Source of the DNA: Augochlora pura
Taxonomy: Eukaryota; Arthropoda; Insecta; Hymenoptera; Halictidae
Assembly (NCBI RefSeq): GCF_028453695.1
Contig: NC_135772.1
Location: 16,120,001-16,184,000 of the forward strand
Length of the DNA stretch: 64,000 nt
Reading direction: 5' to 3'
Part shown: positions 35,801 through 49,100 of the stretch, one piece after another
How the letters are laid out: each line of letters opens with the position of its first letter
Numbering within the stretch: the first letter of the stretch is position 1
Program-made: the position numbers and the translations under genes
Notes under the pieces: model-generated
The model's database searches: none
Seen by the model: only the letters and a program-made list of their open reading frames with translations
What the model was told of the DNA's origin: nothing

Positions 35801-35934
35801 AGTAGGTAGTTTTGTTTAATGTGACTGGATTTGAGAGAAATATTGCTCATGGTCTTTAGGTTTTTTAAGTATCGTTTCTTGTAAGTTGAGTTAAATGAAT
35901 ATTTTCTTTAAAAGTTAGTGACTTTCTGAGGTAT

Positions 35935-36015
35935 TAATAATATTTTATAAAATATTAGTGACTCCCTAAAATATTTATAATATTCTCTAAAATATTAGTG
36001 ACACCCTAAAGGTTA
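35935..36015. repeat. Short tandem duplication
   Basis: Two to three copies of a unit of about 45 bases with AAAATATTAGTGACTCCCTA and AAAATATTAGTGACACCCTA. Noncoding. Confidence 0.55.
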
Positions 36016-36648
36016 AGACGGTCAATCTATTTGATTCCATTAGTTGAAAGAAATAACTAAATGTTCCTTATTTGACTTCATTCAAGTCAGCCAATCGAAG
36101 CATAAATCAACGTTCGACCAGTTTAGCTGTTGCGTCCTCTTTGAAAAATAAATATCGTAAAACGCAAACTACAACGACTATACTTAATCCACTTTTTATT
36201 CCCTCTTATCTGTGAAATATTCAAAACATCATCAAATTTAAAAGCATATGTTAATTTCCACTAAAATTGCAATTTTTCTTCGTGGCGAGTATACTAATCA
36301 GAAACAGCTACTTAATTAAACGTCATTGTTCGCGCAGATTAATAGATCAATTTAAAAAAACAGAATACGGTAAAGATCCTCGGCTATTAAAATTTCATTA
36401 TCTGTTTCGCGATCGTCGTCACACAGTCCCAGACGCCGCGCATATCAATCGACGACACTCCAATCTCGTTCCTCGTCCATTTCAATCGAATTTATCTGCG
36501 CGCCGAATGAAGCTGGTAAAAATACACCCCGAACGCGACCAGTTCGGTCCGAGGGGGGAGGACAAATTGATGGCGAACACTTTCGTTTACTTCTCTTGAG
36601 CGTTCGGAGCCCGGATTACATTAGTTTCCGCGATAAATAGTCCCGGGG

Positions 36649-36650
<2 letters not shown>

Positions 36651-36692
<42 letters not shown>

Positions 36693-36706
36693 GCTCGCTC
36701 GCTCGT
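36651..36706. repeat. (CT)n microsatellite passing into (CTCG)n
   Basis: About 23 CT units followed by four CTCG-type units, about 150 bases left of the assembly gap. Confidence 0.85.
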
Positions 36707-36852
36707 TTCCGATATGATACTCGAACGGCCACTCGGTTATCGGTTCGCGGCGAGGCGATCGCGATAATTCACGGCGAACCGGCGCGGCGGTTCACGGTCG
36801 AAAATCCATTTAAGAGGCAAATTGATGGCCGTGAGGCGCGCGAGTGAATAGC

Positions 36853-36952
36853 NNNNNNNNNNNNNNNNNNNNNNNNNNNNNNNNNNNNNNNNNNNNNNNN
36901 NNNNNNNNNNNNNNNNNNNNNNNNNNNNNNNNNNNNNNNNNNNNNNNNNNNN
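36853..36952. other. Assembly gap, 100 N
   Basis: Exactly 100 undetermined bases, the conventional placeholder for a gap of unknown size. Order and distance across it are not certain. It lies between two (CT)n-bearing GC-rich segments, which are hard to assemble. Confidence 0.99.
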
Positions 36953-37250
36953 AATCCGAGATAAATATCAACTCAATCCCTGCTCTTAAAAATCTAAGTG
37001 ACTCTCGATTTCACAAAGAATGACAATCATTCGACGAGGAAAATCGACCCGGATTTCAGTGAGAACGAGAAATAGCGCGCGGAACGGTTGTACATGCCGT
37101 GGCGTGGATCGAAACTGTTGGGCGCAACAAGTGCATTACCCCGTGGGTTGCCAGTTTCTTTGTATCCGAGAGCGGTGTTTCGTCGGCGCATCGGCGAATG
37201 CAGCGGCGATCCGCCGGGGCCCGTGTGTTGCGCCCGGCGAGAAGAGGCGG

Positions 37251-37251
<1 letters not shown>

Positions 37252-37289
<38 letters not shown>

Positions 37290-37290
37290 C
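37252..37290. repeat. (CT)n microsatellite
   Basis: About 17 CT units in GC-rich DNA just right of the gap. Confidence 0.85.
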
Positions 37291-38677
37291 GAGATGAGCC
37301 AACGACGAAGTATGCTAATGCCTCTCATAAACCTCCGCAACAGGTTCATTTCTTTGAGGAGCCCGGCTGCGAAAATCCACGGAGATACGCATCCGCACGT
37401 ACGACGATCGTTTGTCACCTGGACACCTGAAAAATCAGGCGGGGCCTGCTCGCGCATGCGGCCGCCGCAAGATTCGTTTTGTTAACGAGGAACAACCTAC
37501 GGCCCCGGCACCACGAAACGCGCGCGAATTAAATGCGGCGAACTCGGTTGCAGGTCGATCCGCTCGTGGCTCTCGTTTTCCATGGAATTTTGCCTGGCGC
37601 GGATGTTCTGAACGGCTTCGCGAATGTCGATCTGTTCTATTATATTAAAGCTATCCCGTTGTTTTCTTTTAATATTGTTAGCATTTTTAAATTCAATTTT
37701 ATAAAAGTTATCTACTAAACTAGTCTGCCTAACGTCTCAAAAGAATTAAAAAAGATACAGGACAGTTAGGTTAATTTTAGAAAAGAATAATTTTATAACA
37801 CTAATATTATTAATATTAAAAAAGTGGAATGTCCTGTGCGCACATTTTTAGGACGTTCTTTACGATTCAAGTATAATAATTTTTGACTGAATTTTTAAGT
37901 TTTCACATTCTTTATCAGAATATAGCCAAGTTTAATAATCCATAATGTACGTCACTAGAATATCCGAAATTTAAGTCCTGATGACGTTTTATTTTTATTT
38001 ATAATTAATTCCAATACTATAAACAAAAGCTAACAAATTTGTACTAGTCGTCAATACCACTTTGTAACATTTCTACCTAATCACTTCTCTCCCAAACAAT
38101 TTATAAAAGTCAACAGTAGTTCGTAAAAGGAAAACATACAACATGCGCTATAAAAATCGGTAACACGGTTGCAATTATTTTTGCTGCACGCGCAGAATTC
38201 TGTAACGTACCGGTGATGGAAGAGATCGCGCTCGGTTAATATACCACCGTGGTGAAGTCGTTCCGATTTAGCTGGAAGATCGAATCGACTTTCCGCGTCG
38301 GAACGGATACCGAAAACGAACCCTTTCCACGCGGCGGATACTTAGACTAATCTAGCAATCAATCTTGGGGCAGGCACGGCCAGAAGCTAACAGCTGCTTT
38401 CAGGCGAGTCGGTGACATCATTGAAAAAGGAAGATCACTCCCTTGCAGCATCCCATTTGAAGTAAACGACTGCGTGGCCATGATTTTCCCACCCTTGGCA
38501 CACCACCACCTTGTCAGCCACGCACAGCTGCTTACCTTTAATCGGCAGCCAGCTCTTATCGAAACCGTCGAACACTGTTTATCCGCTCGCACGATGCGGA
38601 TTGTGGTCCAGATGGAATCTACGTAATTGCTTCGCGTCCCGTCTCGCCTTCATAATTATTCCTCGATGGATAAAGAA

Positions 38678-39070
38678 CTTACGTAATGATGAAATTTTCA
38701 AGCTCGATTGTAAACGGCGATAGGTTGAACGATTTTATTTAACGTTGAGCCTGTGTGGAGCATTGAAACTGTGCGTTGCTTTGTTACGAAGACAGGAGCT
38801 TATTTAGACTGTCCTTGTTTTTAATTATAACATATAAAATTTTCAAGCTAGATTATAAACTTCGATTTTATTTGACATTATGCCCGTGGAGTATTAAAAC
38901 TTAAACGTATAGCATTAAAACGTAAATTACACAATGATTAAATTTTCTTGCTCGGTTAGGTTAAACGATTTTGTTTAACATTAAGCCCGTAGAGCATTGA
39001 AACTATATGTTGCTTTGTAAGAAAGACTAGACCTTATTTAGACTGTCCCTGTTTTTAATTATAATATATA
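38678..39070. repeat. Two-and-a-half-copy tandem repeat, unit about 150-160 bp
   Basis: A full unit at about 38678-38832, a partial one at about 38836-38928, and a full one at about 38929-39070. Shared landmarks are TTATTTAGACTGTCC (both full units), AGCATTGAAACT and AACGATTTT(A/G)TTTAAC. Divergence is around one base in eight by eye. No coding frame is conserved. Confidence 0.7.
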
Positions 39071-41838
39071 TATTTGAAATGTATTCAATATAATGTAATA
39101 TTAATCAAGAATATTTTAACACGGCAAATAAAATACCGAAAATATGACGATCGAAATAAAGCAAAAATTCTAATTTAAAATTTTTCACTTAGCTAGAATT
39201 GAACTAATGGCTTCGTTAATAATAATTGATAATTCTATTGTATAATACAGATTTTAGTACAGTTAAATAACATACAGAATGCAGGCAATGCAGTAGACAG
39301 AACCCGGCCCAACATAGTAAAAATGTAATTTACACTGTATTTGCAGTCACACGTTTGCTTTTATTACTTGTTTGGAATGCCCGAACCCTATATCACGGTG
39401 ACCCGAAGGACCTGTCTGGCCAGCGTCGGATTATACGCTCGTGTCTCACGGGTCAAGATCATCCTACGACCATTAGTCGAGCCCGTCACCTCATAATCCG
39501 TCGACACATGACCCGAACTGACCGGAAGGTAACCCGCCGGACGATCTACAACGAAGAAACACGTCGTTAAATTCCTGTTCTACCGCTTTATGACGACCTA
39601 ATTACTCTCGGCTACACATGTTTGTGTCGGCGACGTGTGTCAATATGCGCAAGTTACGCGTGTCAAATATCGAATCACGATATGCCAATACGTGTCGGCA
39701 CGTATTAGCCCTGTGCAAGATGCGCCGGACCGTGCAAACGTATTGGCATTTAAATCTTGTAATTAACAATTATCCAGGTAATTGGTCGCGATTGTCATGA
39801 CCTATTTAAGGAGTTCGATTTGATTCTTTTTTCAGGATTTAAAATATTGTTGCGCTTTTTCTGCGAACGCCGCGGTATAGCGTTTGTTTTATACAATGAA
39901 GGTAACTTTTAATTGTTATTAACTATACCAGTATGCAATGGTTCGATTAATTGGTTGGCTGACTAGCTTGACAGGTAGATTACGATTCCTTCTTTCGACT
40001 GACTGTCAACGCTTCCGTGGAAACCCTGAACTTATTACATTTCCTTAAGGGTTGTTCACTAAGTAATTCTTCATTACGGCGACTACGTATGAACAATCGC
40101 TGTAACAATATATTCTACATTGTCCAATGATTTTATCAATCTACGTATCCTGTGAATTAAACGCAGCAGGTTCAGGAAAGGTTTCTAAATAGAGCTCTGC
40201 GGTAGAACACATCTCCTGACGGTTCACCAACTTTTGGTAACAAGACATTACCAATTCGTGACACAGTTTTACATTTCCTCTCCTTTAGTAAGATATTAAC
40301 ACATAAATCAAATCAAGATCAACCCTATTCTCAAGTACAACTCATTTCTCCTTGTTCCCTTATCTCTGCGATCTATAATCTTCTGAATTAGACGCGTAGG
40401 GTTGATACCCAAGTTTCGCAGAAGAAAAGCTGTCTCAATAAAAAGAGCGAGAACCAGTAGCGCAATAACAATCACTTCCCGTCCGTGTTCCGGTCCTGTC
40501 ATTAGCCACTCCGATCGCCCCGTAATCCGTTGACACATGACATGTGACCCTGCTTGACCGAGACGAGTGGCCGCGTCCGACTGACCGGACATCGTCGCGA
40601 ACGTGCCGATCTCGTTCCGTAAGAACGACCTGTTCCAAGTCTCCGGGAACCTTTCACCCTTCTAACGAGTTGTCCACGCGATCGCGGCTGACCTATCGGA
40701 CGTACCCTGACCCGTGAAGAACGACCGTTGACAGAGTTTCCACCTTTTCCACGACGTCCGACCACTTCATCGGGCCCCGGCCACCGGTCGGACCGGTGAC
40801 ACGGGAAACGGTATCGTTAAAATTCCGTCGGAGTCCTGTTCGACGGCGGGCAACCTGCGGGTGCAGCGCGTGCTGGCACACACCGATCGCGCGATCCGCG
40901 CCGACGAAATAAAATCGTTCGCGGACTGGTCCGCGCCGGGTTTCCGGTCCGCCGGACGGCGCTCCGCCCGGCGACCGGTTCCGCGAATCCCGGAGCCCGA
41001 TTATTCGGGTCCCTCGACTTCTGTGACCCGTGGCTCCCACGGGGATGACCCCGGCAGGGATGACGAGCGACGCGGTGCTCGCTCTTAACTCCTCCTCGTA
41101 ACCGCTTCTATCGACCGGTGTGTATCTTGAATTACGCCTCGCCCATCAAGATTCTCGATCGATGATAAGGAGATTAGTGCAGTTAGCCGGGTTATTTAGA
41201 TTGCTAATGCTACTCGGGACGCGGGTATTTCTGGTTCTGCATCTTCCTGCCGGCTTTGTAGCTGCTGGATAATTTAATATACGAACGAATGAAAGAAATA
41301 GTTTCTGTAATTGATACGGAACTGTGGAACTGTTAGTGCAGACGATTTGGTTGCTGTGGGATGCTGTTAGCTAAAGTAGCACTCTCGCGCTCTGTATTCG
41401 CTCGTTATTGGCTTATGCGCGTGCACGTCAATTCAAGAATCTTCGGTCATTTCTACTGGTTAAATTTGAATGATAAGATTAATATGTTTTTTTTTTATTT
41501 TGTCGTTAAGTGAATACCTGATTATTCTTTCGTGTTATTTGATAGTTTATGTACCTAGTTTCCGTGTCAATTTTCTTGCGTTTACTTGATTCGTTGCGGC
41601 AAATATTTTCTGCTTGTCTCATTTAATGATTACCATCTGATGCTGTTGAATATAAGATAAAAAGACTTTTGGAAATTAAATTTGGTACGTCAGGAATCGT
41701 ATAATATCTTAAAAAATCTATGTCAATGAAATAAATGAGCTTCTTCTCGTCGACAACACTGTACTTTATTTTAAACCGACACCTAAGTGCTGTCTTAAAA
41801 TTGATGCTTTGAAACTGTGCACTGATATTTTTTGAAAA

Positions 41839-41940
41839 TGTAATTTTTACGTGATAATATTGTAGTTGGTTGTAATTTTTATATGATGATATTGTAGTTG
41901 CTTATTATAATTTTTATATGACAATATTGTGGCTGTAGTT
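41839..41940. repeat. Tandem repeat, about 35-40-bp unit, three copies
   Basis: Three imperfect units with TAATTTTTATATGATGATAT and ATTGTAGTTG. AT-rich, noncoding. Confidence 0.6.
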
Positions 41941-44400
41941 AAATTTAAAATTGCGAGTTAAATTTAGAATTGAATATCTGCTTTAATATAAAAGTATAGA
42001 GAGAAATAAAATTGTATATACTATACTATACTATTATCAGCGGTTAAAAAGCGAATCATTAACTATTAAAAGTTGAATCTAACAATTATACAATTCTACT
42101 ATTTAAACTACTTCTTTAAACAACTTCTCCGTCATTTCAATATTTCATTCAATATTTCATTATATCATTTAATAATAATTACTCGATTTTCCGATTATTA
42201 CCAACTCGAACTGAAAAAACGAGCAATCGTAATTGGATTGTTATCAATCTCCTAGCTGATTCACGACCGTTTTAGTTACTAAATTGACCGAAATTCGGGC
42301 CCATTCTGAAATCCAGCAATTCCCGAGGATTTTCCCATAGGTATAGGTTACCGGTATTTGCATAGGTTTTGGCGGCCCGGGTCGACATCCTGTGGAAAAG
42401 TAAATCGTCCATTCGAGCTCGGAAGGATACGCTTTGACAAGCGATTCCGGGGACCATCGGATCGTGTGATGGCCGCTGTGATACTAGTTCTACGTGTTGA
42501 TACTATCTGAATTAATCCGGTTACTTAAACGGCCGGAATATGAGTGGGATTCCTATATATAACCGCGTCCTACTGAACTAGTTTCGTACGGATTATACGC
42601 GACAATAATATTCTCAATTCCTCTGGAAAATCGTCTTTATATAAATTACCCAGTTATCCCGTTTATTCAATCGCTTTTGCAATTGTTCAGACTGAAAAAA
42701 AATGGCATTTACTTAATTTGATAATGTATTTTATTAACGTGAAGCCAACTTTATAGTACCATTATAAAAACAATATTAAACAGGTTGAAATAACAATGTA
42801 CCATCCTAAAAGAATTTTCTAAGTAAATTCTAGCTTTATATTATATTTTAATAAATGAAAAATAATTAATACAAGTAATATTCTATATTTTAACCTGATA
42901 TAAATTTCTATAAATAATATGAACCTTACTGAATTATACGTCAGCACAAGAACCGTGTCGAAAATGTTTTATATAATAGATATAATTTTATGTTGTTGCT
43001 AACTATTCATCCTTGATGCAGGAAATGAGAGCCCATTCAAATCTCGTTTCCCCAATGATTGTCACGAGAAATATAAATCGAAATAATAGAAAAACAATCG
43101 AGACATCAATGTGGGAACATCGTGCATACAATATGTCCGTGATTTGAGAAAGCCGATCCTCGCCCCGAATTTCCTATTCAATACGGTTTATCAAGAACCG
43201 GGCGAAAATAATCTCGGCGCGGATTCGACGGTCGTTTCTATTCCTCCTGAAAGGGTTCCCGTATACGACCGAGGCCCGGTTGTACGTGTCCTGATTTTCC
43301 TTTCTTTTTTTTTCACGGGGGCCGAAATCCGTGAAACGATATCCTAATGGGGGGAGGCCGTGACAGGGACCTGTTCGGTGGTCAGAGGTCCAGATGACGA
43401 ACCGGAAATCGAGTCAGAAGGGTCAGTACGCGGAGTTAGCGGACGCCTCTGTAAATCTGGTTCTGGAACGACTCAATCCGCCGCGACCGGACCGACCTTT
43501 GCTCCCAGGACACGAAAGATCGATTCTTCGCAGGGAATGAAAAGGAAGTGTAACCTCCACCTGTTTCGCTATGAATATTTACGACGTCTTCCACGGGCAC
43601 CGAAAAGGTTCGTTACACGCGTGACAGAAAAGTTTCGAGACTCGTCGAAAGCGTTTTAACGAACGGCGCACATTTTTGTCGAAACTATAACTTATTAGGA
43701 TCGTCAATAATTTTATTTATTAATTTTCTAAAATATATTTTCTGCCTTACTCCTTCCGGACGCGTTAATTTCTCTAGAGATATTAATAAAGCATTAGTAA
43801 AAATTGATCATCAGAAACTGGATAGTGAAATAGTAATATTTATATCTATACTTAAACATAACCTTGTCATAATCAAATTTTATTCATTCTATTAATGTAT
43901 CAAAAAAATCAAAATTTACTATCACAAGAAATCAATCTCTGCTTGCAAAGGTGAAATTTTATTTGCTCCTCCAACAACGACTACGTCAATAAGTTTGCTG
44001 GTAGAAGACTGTAAGCCACTCTACACCGCAAACATTCCAGCGAACAAAAAGAAGAAAAAGCAATCAGCTCCTCGATCCACCAAACACGATTCCTTATTTT
44101 TCGTCCGAAAAAGCGAAGAACACGATTTAAAACGAAAGAAAAAAAGGACGAGGGAGGGGTGGTGGCATTCATGCGTTCGCTCAAAGATCGCGGATCAACG
44201 TACCAAAAAAGGGGCACGGAGTTTTCCACCGTGGCACGATATTCTCCCTGTTCATCGGGGAAAACATGCTTCTCGAATCATCCAGGTAAAGATGAGCCGG
44301 CGAATCGTTTCTGTTGTCAGTCTTCCTGTCTTCGGGACAATGGCGACCCGCCGTCGTGTCTCGTATTCTTTCGCCCAATATTTCTCTGGAAGCCAGCGGC

Positions 44401-44402
<2 letters not shown>

Positions 44403-44453
<51 letters not shown>
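44403..44453. repeat. (GA)n microsatellite
   Basis: About 25 uninterrupted GA dinucleotides, the longest pure tract in the window. Confidence 0.92.
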
Positions 44454-44454
<1 letters not shown>

Positions 44455-45954
44455 GGAGGATCTCACGCACCGGATCTATAATAGCACGAGCAGAAGGATA
44501 TCTGTGCGATGGTTCCCCGGAAAGAATTTAGTGCGCGGATACCCAACCGTTTCCCGTCGCGCGAACTTATCTAGCCGAGGAAGAAGGGGGCCGCGATGAA
44601 GCAGCACTATAGCACCTTCAGTGGATCGAGAGACCGAATGGTGCTTGACGAAACACCGAGAAACACAGGTACAAGGGGTGAAACGAGAAGTAGACTGCGG
44701 TATCCGGCACAGAAGGGGTGACACGTTGCACGGATGCTGTGGGAATGTTCTCACAGAGCTGAAGAGATCACCTGTAGCCATTTGGGGCAGCCTGTCCCCT
44801 TCGTGAACCGAACGCTTACCCCCCAGCGATCGATGTCATCTGCCGGAGCCCGGCGACGATCTACGAGCCGATCGTTTCCGGTGTAACTAGACAGCCGTCG
44901 TCTAGGCGCGGTCTGAACTTACTGTTCATCCGTCGATGAGGAACTGGAATTTGTTGTAGAGGTTCGTTGTCACACTGCGGATCTTTGCACAAAATATGTA
45001 TTTTCAGTAGAAAATTCAAAATATGTATTTTTAGTATGAAATACAGATTTATGTTTCTTATGGCGAAAATGAGACCAGACTATATCTGGCTATTCTATAA
45101 TTGCGTAAATATTTGAGGAACTGTAAAATATTGTTCTACTATTTTTTACTGAGATAATAATATGGATTTCTCATGGAAAATATACGTATTTTACAGTTTA
45201 GATTTAATTAATTACAGACTCTTTAATGTGCGTATTTTGCACTGTAAATAGTATAAATTACATTTTTTAAAAAGCACATTTGTAACTTCATAATCCGTCA
45301 CAAATATAAAATATCTTACAAATATACATATTAACAAATGAAGTAAGTAAATTTAATAATAATTCCCACTACACACATAATCTATAAATTTATTTAAATT
45401 CCAAGCATCTCCATAATATCCTAGAGCCTTTGAATAATTTTAAAATAAATTCAAAAATATTTCAATATCTCAATAATTCAATAAAATGTTGAAATTGTCA
45501 CAAAACGTATCTTTCGTTCGTTACTTCGTTATAAAATAAATCCAGCGCGACCGATCGACTGAATCCTCGAATCGATGCTATCGGTAGAAAGAATCGTTCG
45601 CAGCGGGGTGTATTCTCACCGTAGTGAATTCGCGCTGAGCGTACGCGTCGGTAAGGAGATAACCGACCTCCCCGTGTTTTCTCGCGGGCCAAAGAGGCTG
45701 GAAGCACCCCTCGGCGCGAGGTTGTATCCCTTTTAATTTTAATTTCCTACCGAAATCCCTTCTTTATAAGCGCACCGAGGCCAGTCAATGACTGTCAGAC
45801 GAGCGGAGAAAAATGCGAGCAACGGGGATATAACGACGGCGGGAGCGAAGAGGAAGGAGAAAGCAGACAAGGGAATGAGGAGAGGCAAAGGCAGCCTCCG
45901 GTTTTTCACGCACATCATCCCTTTTACATTTTAATTTCTCCCCTTTCGCGTCGG

Positions 45955-46192
45955 CCTTTCAAAGCTTCCTCTTCTCTCGCTCTATTCTTCTCCTCTCCCT
46001 CTCCCTCACCCTCTCTCCCACTCTCCCTGTTACTCTCTCAGTCTCTCTCCTTTTCTATCAGTCTCTCTCCGCTTCTCTCTTTCTCTCCGTCTCTCTCTAT
46101 TTTTCTCAGTCTTTCTCTCTCAGTCTTTCTCTTACTCTCCCTTACTCTCTCTTACTCTCTCTCTCTCTCTCTCTCTCTCTCCCTGCCTCTCC
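45955..46192. repeat. Polypyrimidine tract of about 240 bases
   Basis: Almost only C and T on the plus strand, with (CT)n cores and interspersed CAGTCT, CTTACT and CCCT units. Long homopurine-homopyrimidine DNA can form triplex (H-DNA). Confidence 0.85.
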
Positions 46193-49100
46193 CTCTGCGA
46201 CTAGGTGGCATCCCTTTAACATTATAATGTTCCCTCGCTGCGGGCCTCATTCTCCAGGGCTCGCTGTCTCTCTTTCTTACGCGGCACTACCACCCCTTCG
46301 TTATGGTGTAACGTACCGATTTATGGGTTACGGAGCGAATCCTAAGGAAATGTTATGCCACCAACCCGGAATCGATGCCACGGAACCGTTGGCAACGTAA
46401 CCGCCCCGGACGTGCAACCGCTACGTTTGCTTAATTTCCGGGGATTTCCGGGCAAACTGTTTAACAGAGATTATATTATCAGCGAAAGTGATTGGTCCGC
46501 GTCGAACGCCTCCGTCGCGCTACGCCCGATGGTATTATGCCGCCCGGAAGAATTAGTTGCTCCCTCGATGGCTAACGAGCGATCCCCGCGTTACGTTAAT
46601 TGAGGGAGTCGGTCTGCTTTTTTCAATATTTAATGTTTCCTCAGGGATTATGGTCTTATTTTTTGGTAAATCAACTTAAGACGTTTTGTGGATCTTGTTT
46701 GACTTTTTAGGAAATATGTTATTTATATGTAAATTGAAGTTGGTTATTTTTAATGAATGTGGTTGTTAAGTTAACGATTGAAGGAAATTGTGTGGTGGTT
46801 GGAGGTAATTATGGTAGAAGGATAGACGATGGTTCAATCCTTTGCGAAGTGAATTTTAAAGTCGATTTTTTTGCAGAAGGGGTTCTGGATAAAAAAGTGT
46901 TATGCTAAATTGTTTTCTTATTCTTTTATGTAGGATCACTATATGTACTGCGAATTACGGCTTATCGTATATAATAATTTGACTTAATTTGTTTAGAATA
47001 AAATAAGCTAGATATCCTTTTAATTTTTTTATAATATCTCAAGATAGTAATAATAATAATTATTATAACAGTAACTCTAAAAAGTAATATTAAAATGACG
47101 AAATCCTTTTTATTATTACAATACTATAAATTATGTCCAACCCAGTTAAAAATCAAATATACTACTTTCATGCTTCTTTTAACCATTTCAGTAGATTAAA
47201 AATAATACATTGACGCTTCCAAATTCTTCCAATGCTTATAATACTTTACTTTAAATTATAACCCAGTTTTGTGACAAATTCATCAAATCGGCAGTCCACT
47301 GATTAGAAAATCTCCGACAGCAATGTGTTAATCGCGTCACAAAGCGACACGTTCGCGTAGTCGACGATGCTATAGTTTCCGCGGACGAGCGAACGGTGCC
47401 CGTAAAGAAAGCGGAGGGCTCATAAAAATACTCATTCGGCGAATGGTAATCCGTCGTATCCCATCCGGTGAGCATCATTCACCCCAATTTCGATTATCGC
47501 GACGTCGAATCTGGAGCACCGCCGGAAGTCACGGAATCCGCCGTTCGGGCACGCCGTTTCCAGAAAACCTTGCCGCCGCGTAGAGCCGACTCGAAACGTG
47601 GAAAACGGTTCGGCGAACACTCGCACGTTCCCGCGGCCCGTTCTCGCCTAGGATTATCGAGTACCCGGGGATCTTGTATCGATCAGCGGAAAGACATCGT
47701 GCGACGCGGCCGAATGTGTGCCGAACGAGGGCCGGCATACATTAACGGGGCCGGCACCGGGCGGAAATTGGATTAAACCGGCGGAATTATTCGCGCGGAT
47801 TTTGCATATACACCTAGCAAGGCGCGGCGGGGACTCCTTACAACCGCGGCGGGGCTTTGCCGGCACAATGAGCCTCGTCTCCCCCTCCGCTTTTGTCGCG
47901 ACGCGACACGGAAGTATTTCTCCTCTTTCGGCGGGACGAGGGGAGGGGGGGAGTCGTCGACGCGTCGATACCATCCAACACGGGGCGCCTCTTTCTAAAT
48001 CCAAAATCAACGGTTAACGATATTATCCGGTTCGTGGACGTGTAGATTTGCGTGGCCGACGTTCGTTGCGTTGATCGCTGGCATTGTGCTAAAGCGATCT
48101 ACGGAAACGAAAAGGGTGACCGCGTCGCCGAAAACCGGAAAACCCGTTGCTCCCTGTCGGGTTCCAGGCGAACAATTCGTGCTAGACAGGACAAAATTGC
48201 GGCTACTTTTATTGTCAAAATATAGTTAACGATCGTTCTTTACCGCCGTGAACATTTTTATACTTTTATAATATTGGTATTACACAATATTAATTTCACT
48301 TAATTTATTTTTATATTACCAAGAGGTATCTAATATTTTATATTTAATATTATAATATATAATAGCTCACTATATATGATAGATAAATAAATATATACAT
48401 AATAGTTCAATAATAGATAGCAAATTATTGGTTACTGTGACAACAGTTTCACAAACTACCCCTCGAGGTAAAAAGCCGATTTATAGGCTGCCGCTCGGTA
48501 AATTATTAAAATAGACTTTCATGGTTAAAATAGACTATCGATTAGTCAATTAGGTGAGATGGTTAAATTTTTTCGATGCGATTTTCGGTAGCGATAGTGT
48601 AAATATTTCTCTCTTAGAGGGTACATAACTAAATCGGACAAACCTTTTGTGTTATTGTCACCAGAAGCTTCTTCTTTTTTTGAGCTTGTTTGTTTTCATA
48701 TTGTTCCCTTTGCCCTACGATTTAAATTTCAATAACGTGTACTATAGACAACAAAAAGGTCGAGCACGCATCCAGCTTTTTTACGGTGCATGAAACGTAT
48801 GAAGTTGTGTGTTGCAAAATTGTGTAAATACAGTAATCAAGTGAAGTACTCTTTTTAAAATCCTGTAACTTTTTCAAAATTGGTTTGAGCGGCTTGAACA
48901 TTTTTTAAACGATAGAGGAACTAGTCCACCAAACAATACAACTGAAACCTTTTTTTCTTTAATTTTAACACTTCAAATAAGAAAACAAATAAAAAAGAAA
49001 ATAAGGGCTACGTATTCCATGGTTTATTGTTTCTCGTCATCTCAACATTTATTATGCATAAAGAACAATAGTTTTTTATTGCGTGCGGAGGTAGTTTCTC

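Larger units (their letters stand above)
30050..36852. other. GC-rich and AT-rich blocks without a supported gene
   Basis: A frame open for 283 codons at 29917-30768 begins inside a MITE, is rich in Arg, Pro and Ser, and is overlapped by others; I take it as accidental. The same holds for the 190-codon frame at 34785-35357. (GA)n/(CT)n tracts and the 12-bp minisatellite are listed separately. Confidence 0.5.
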
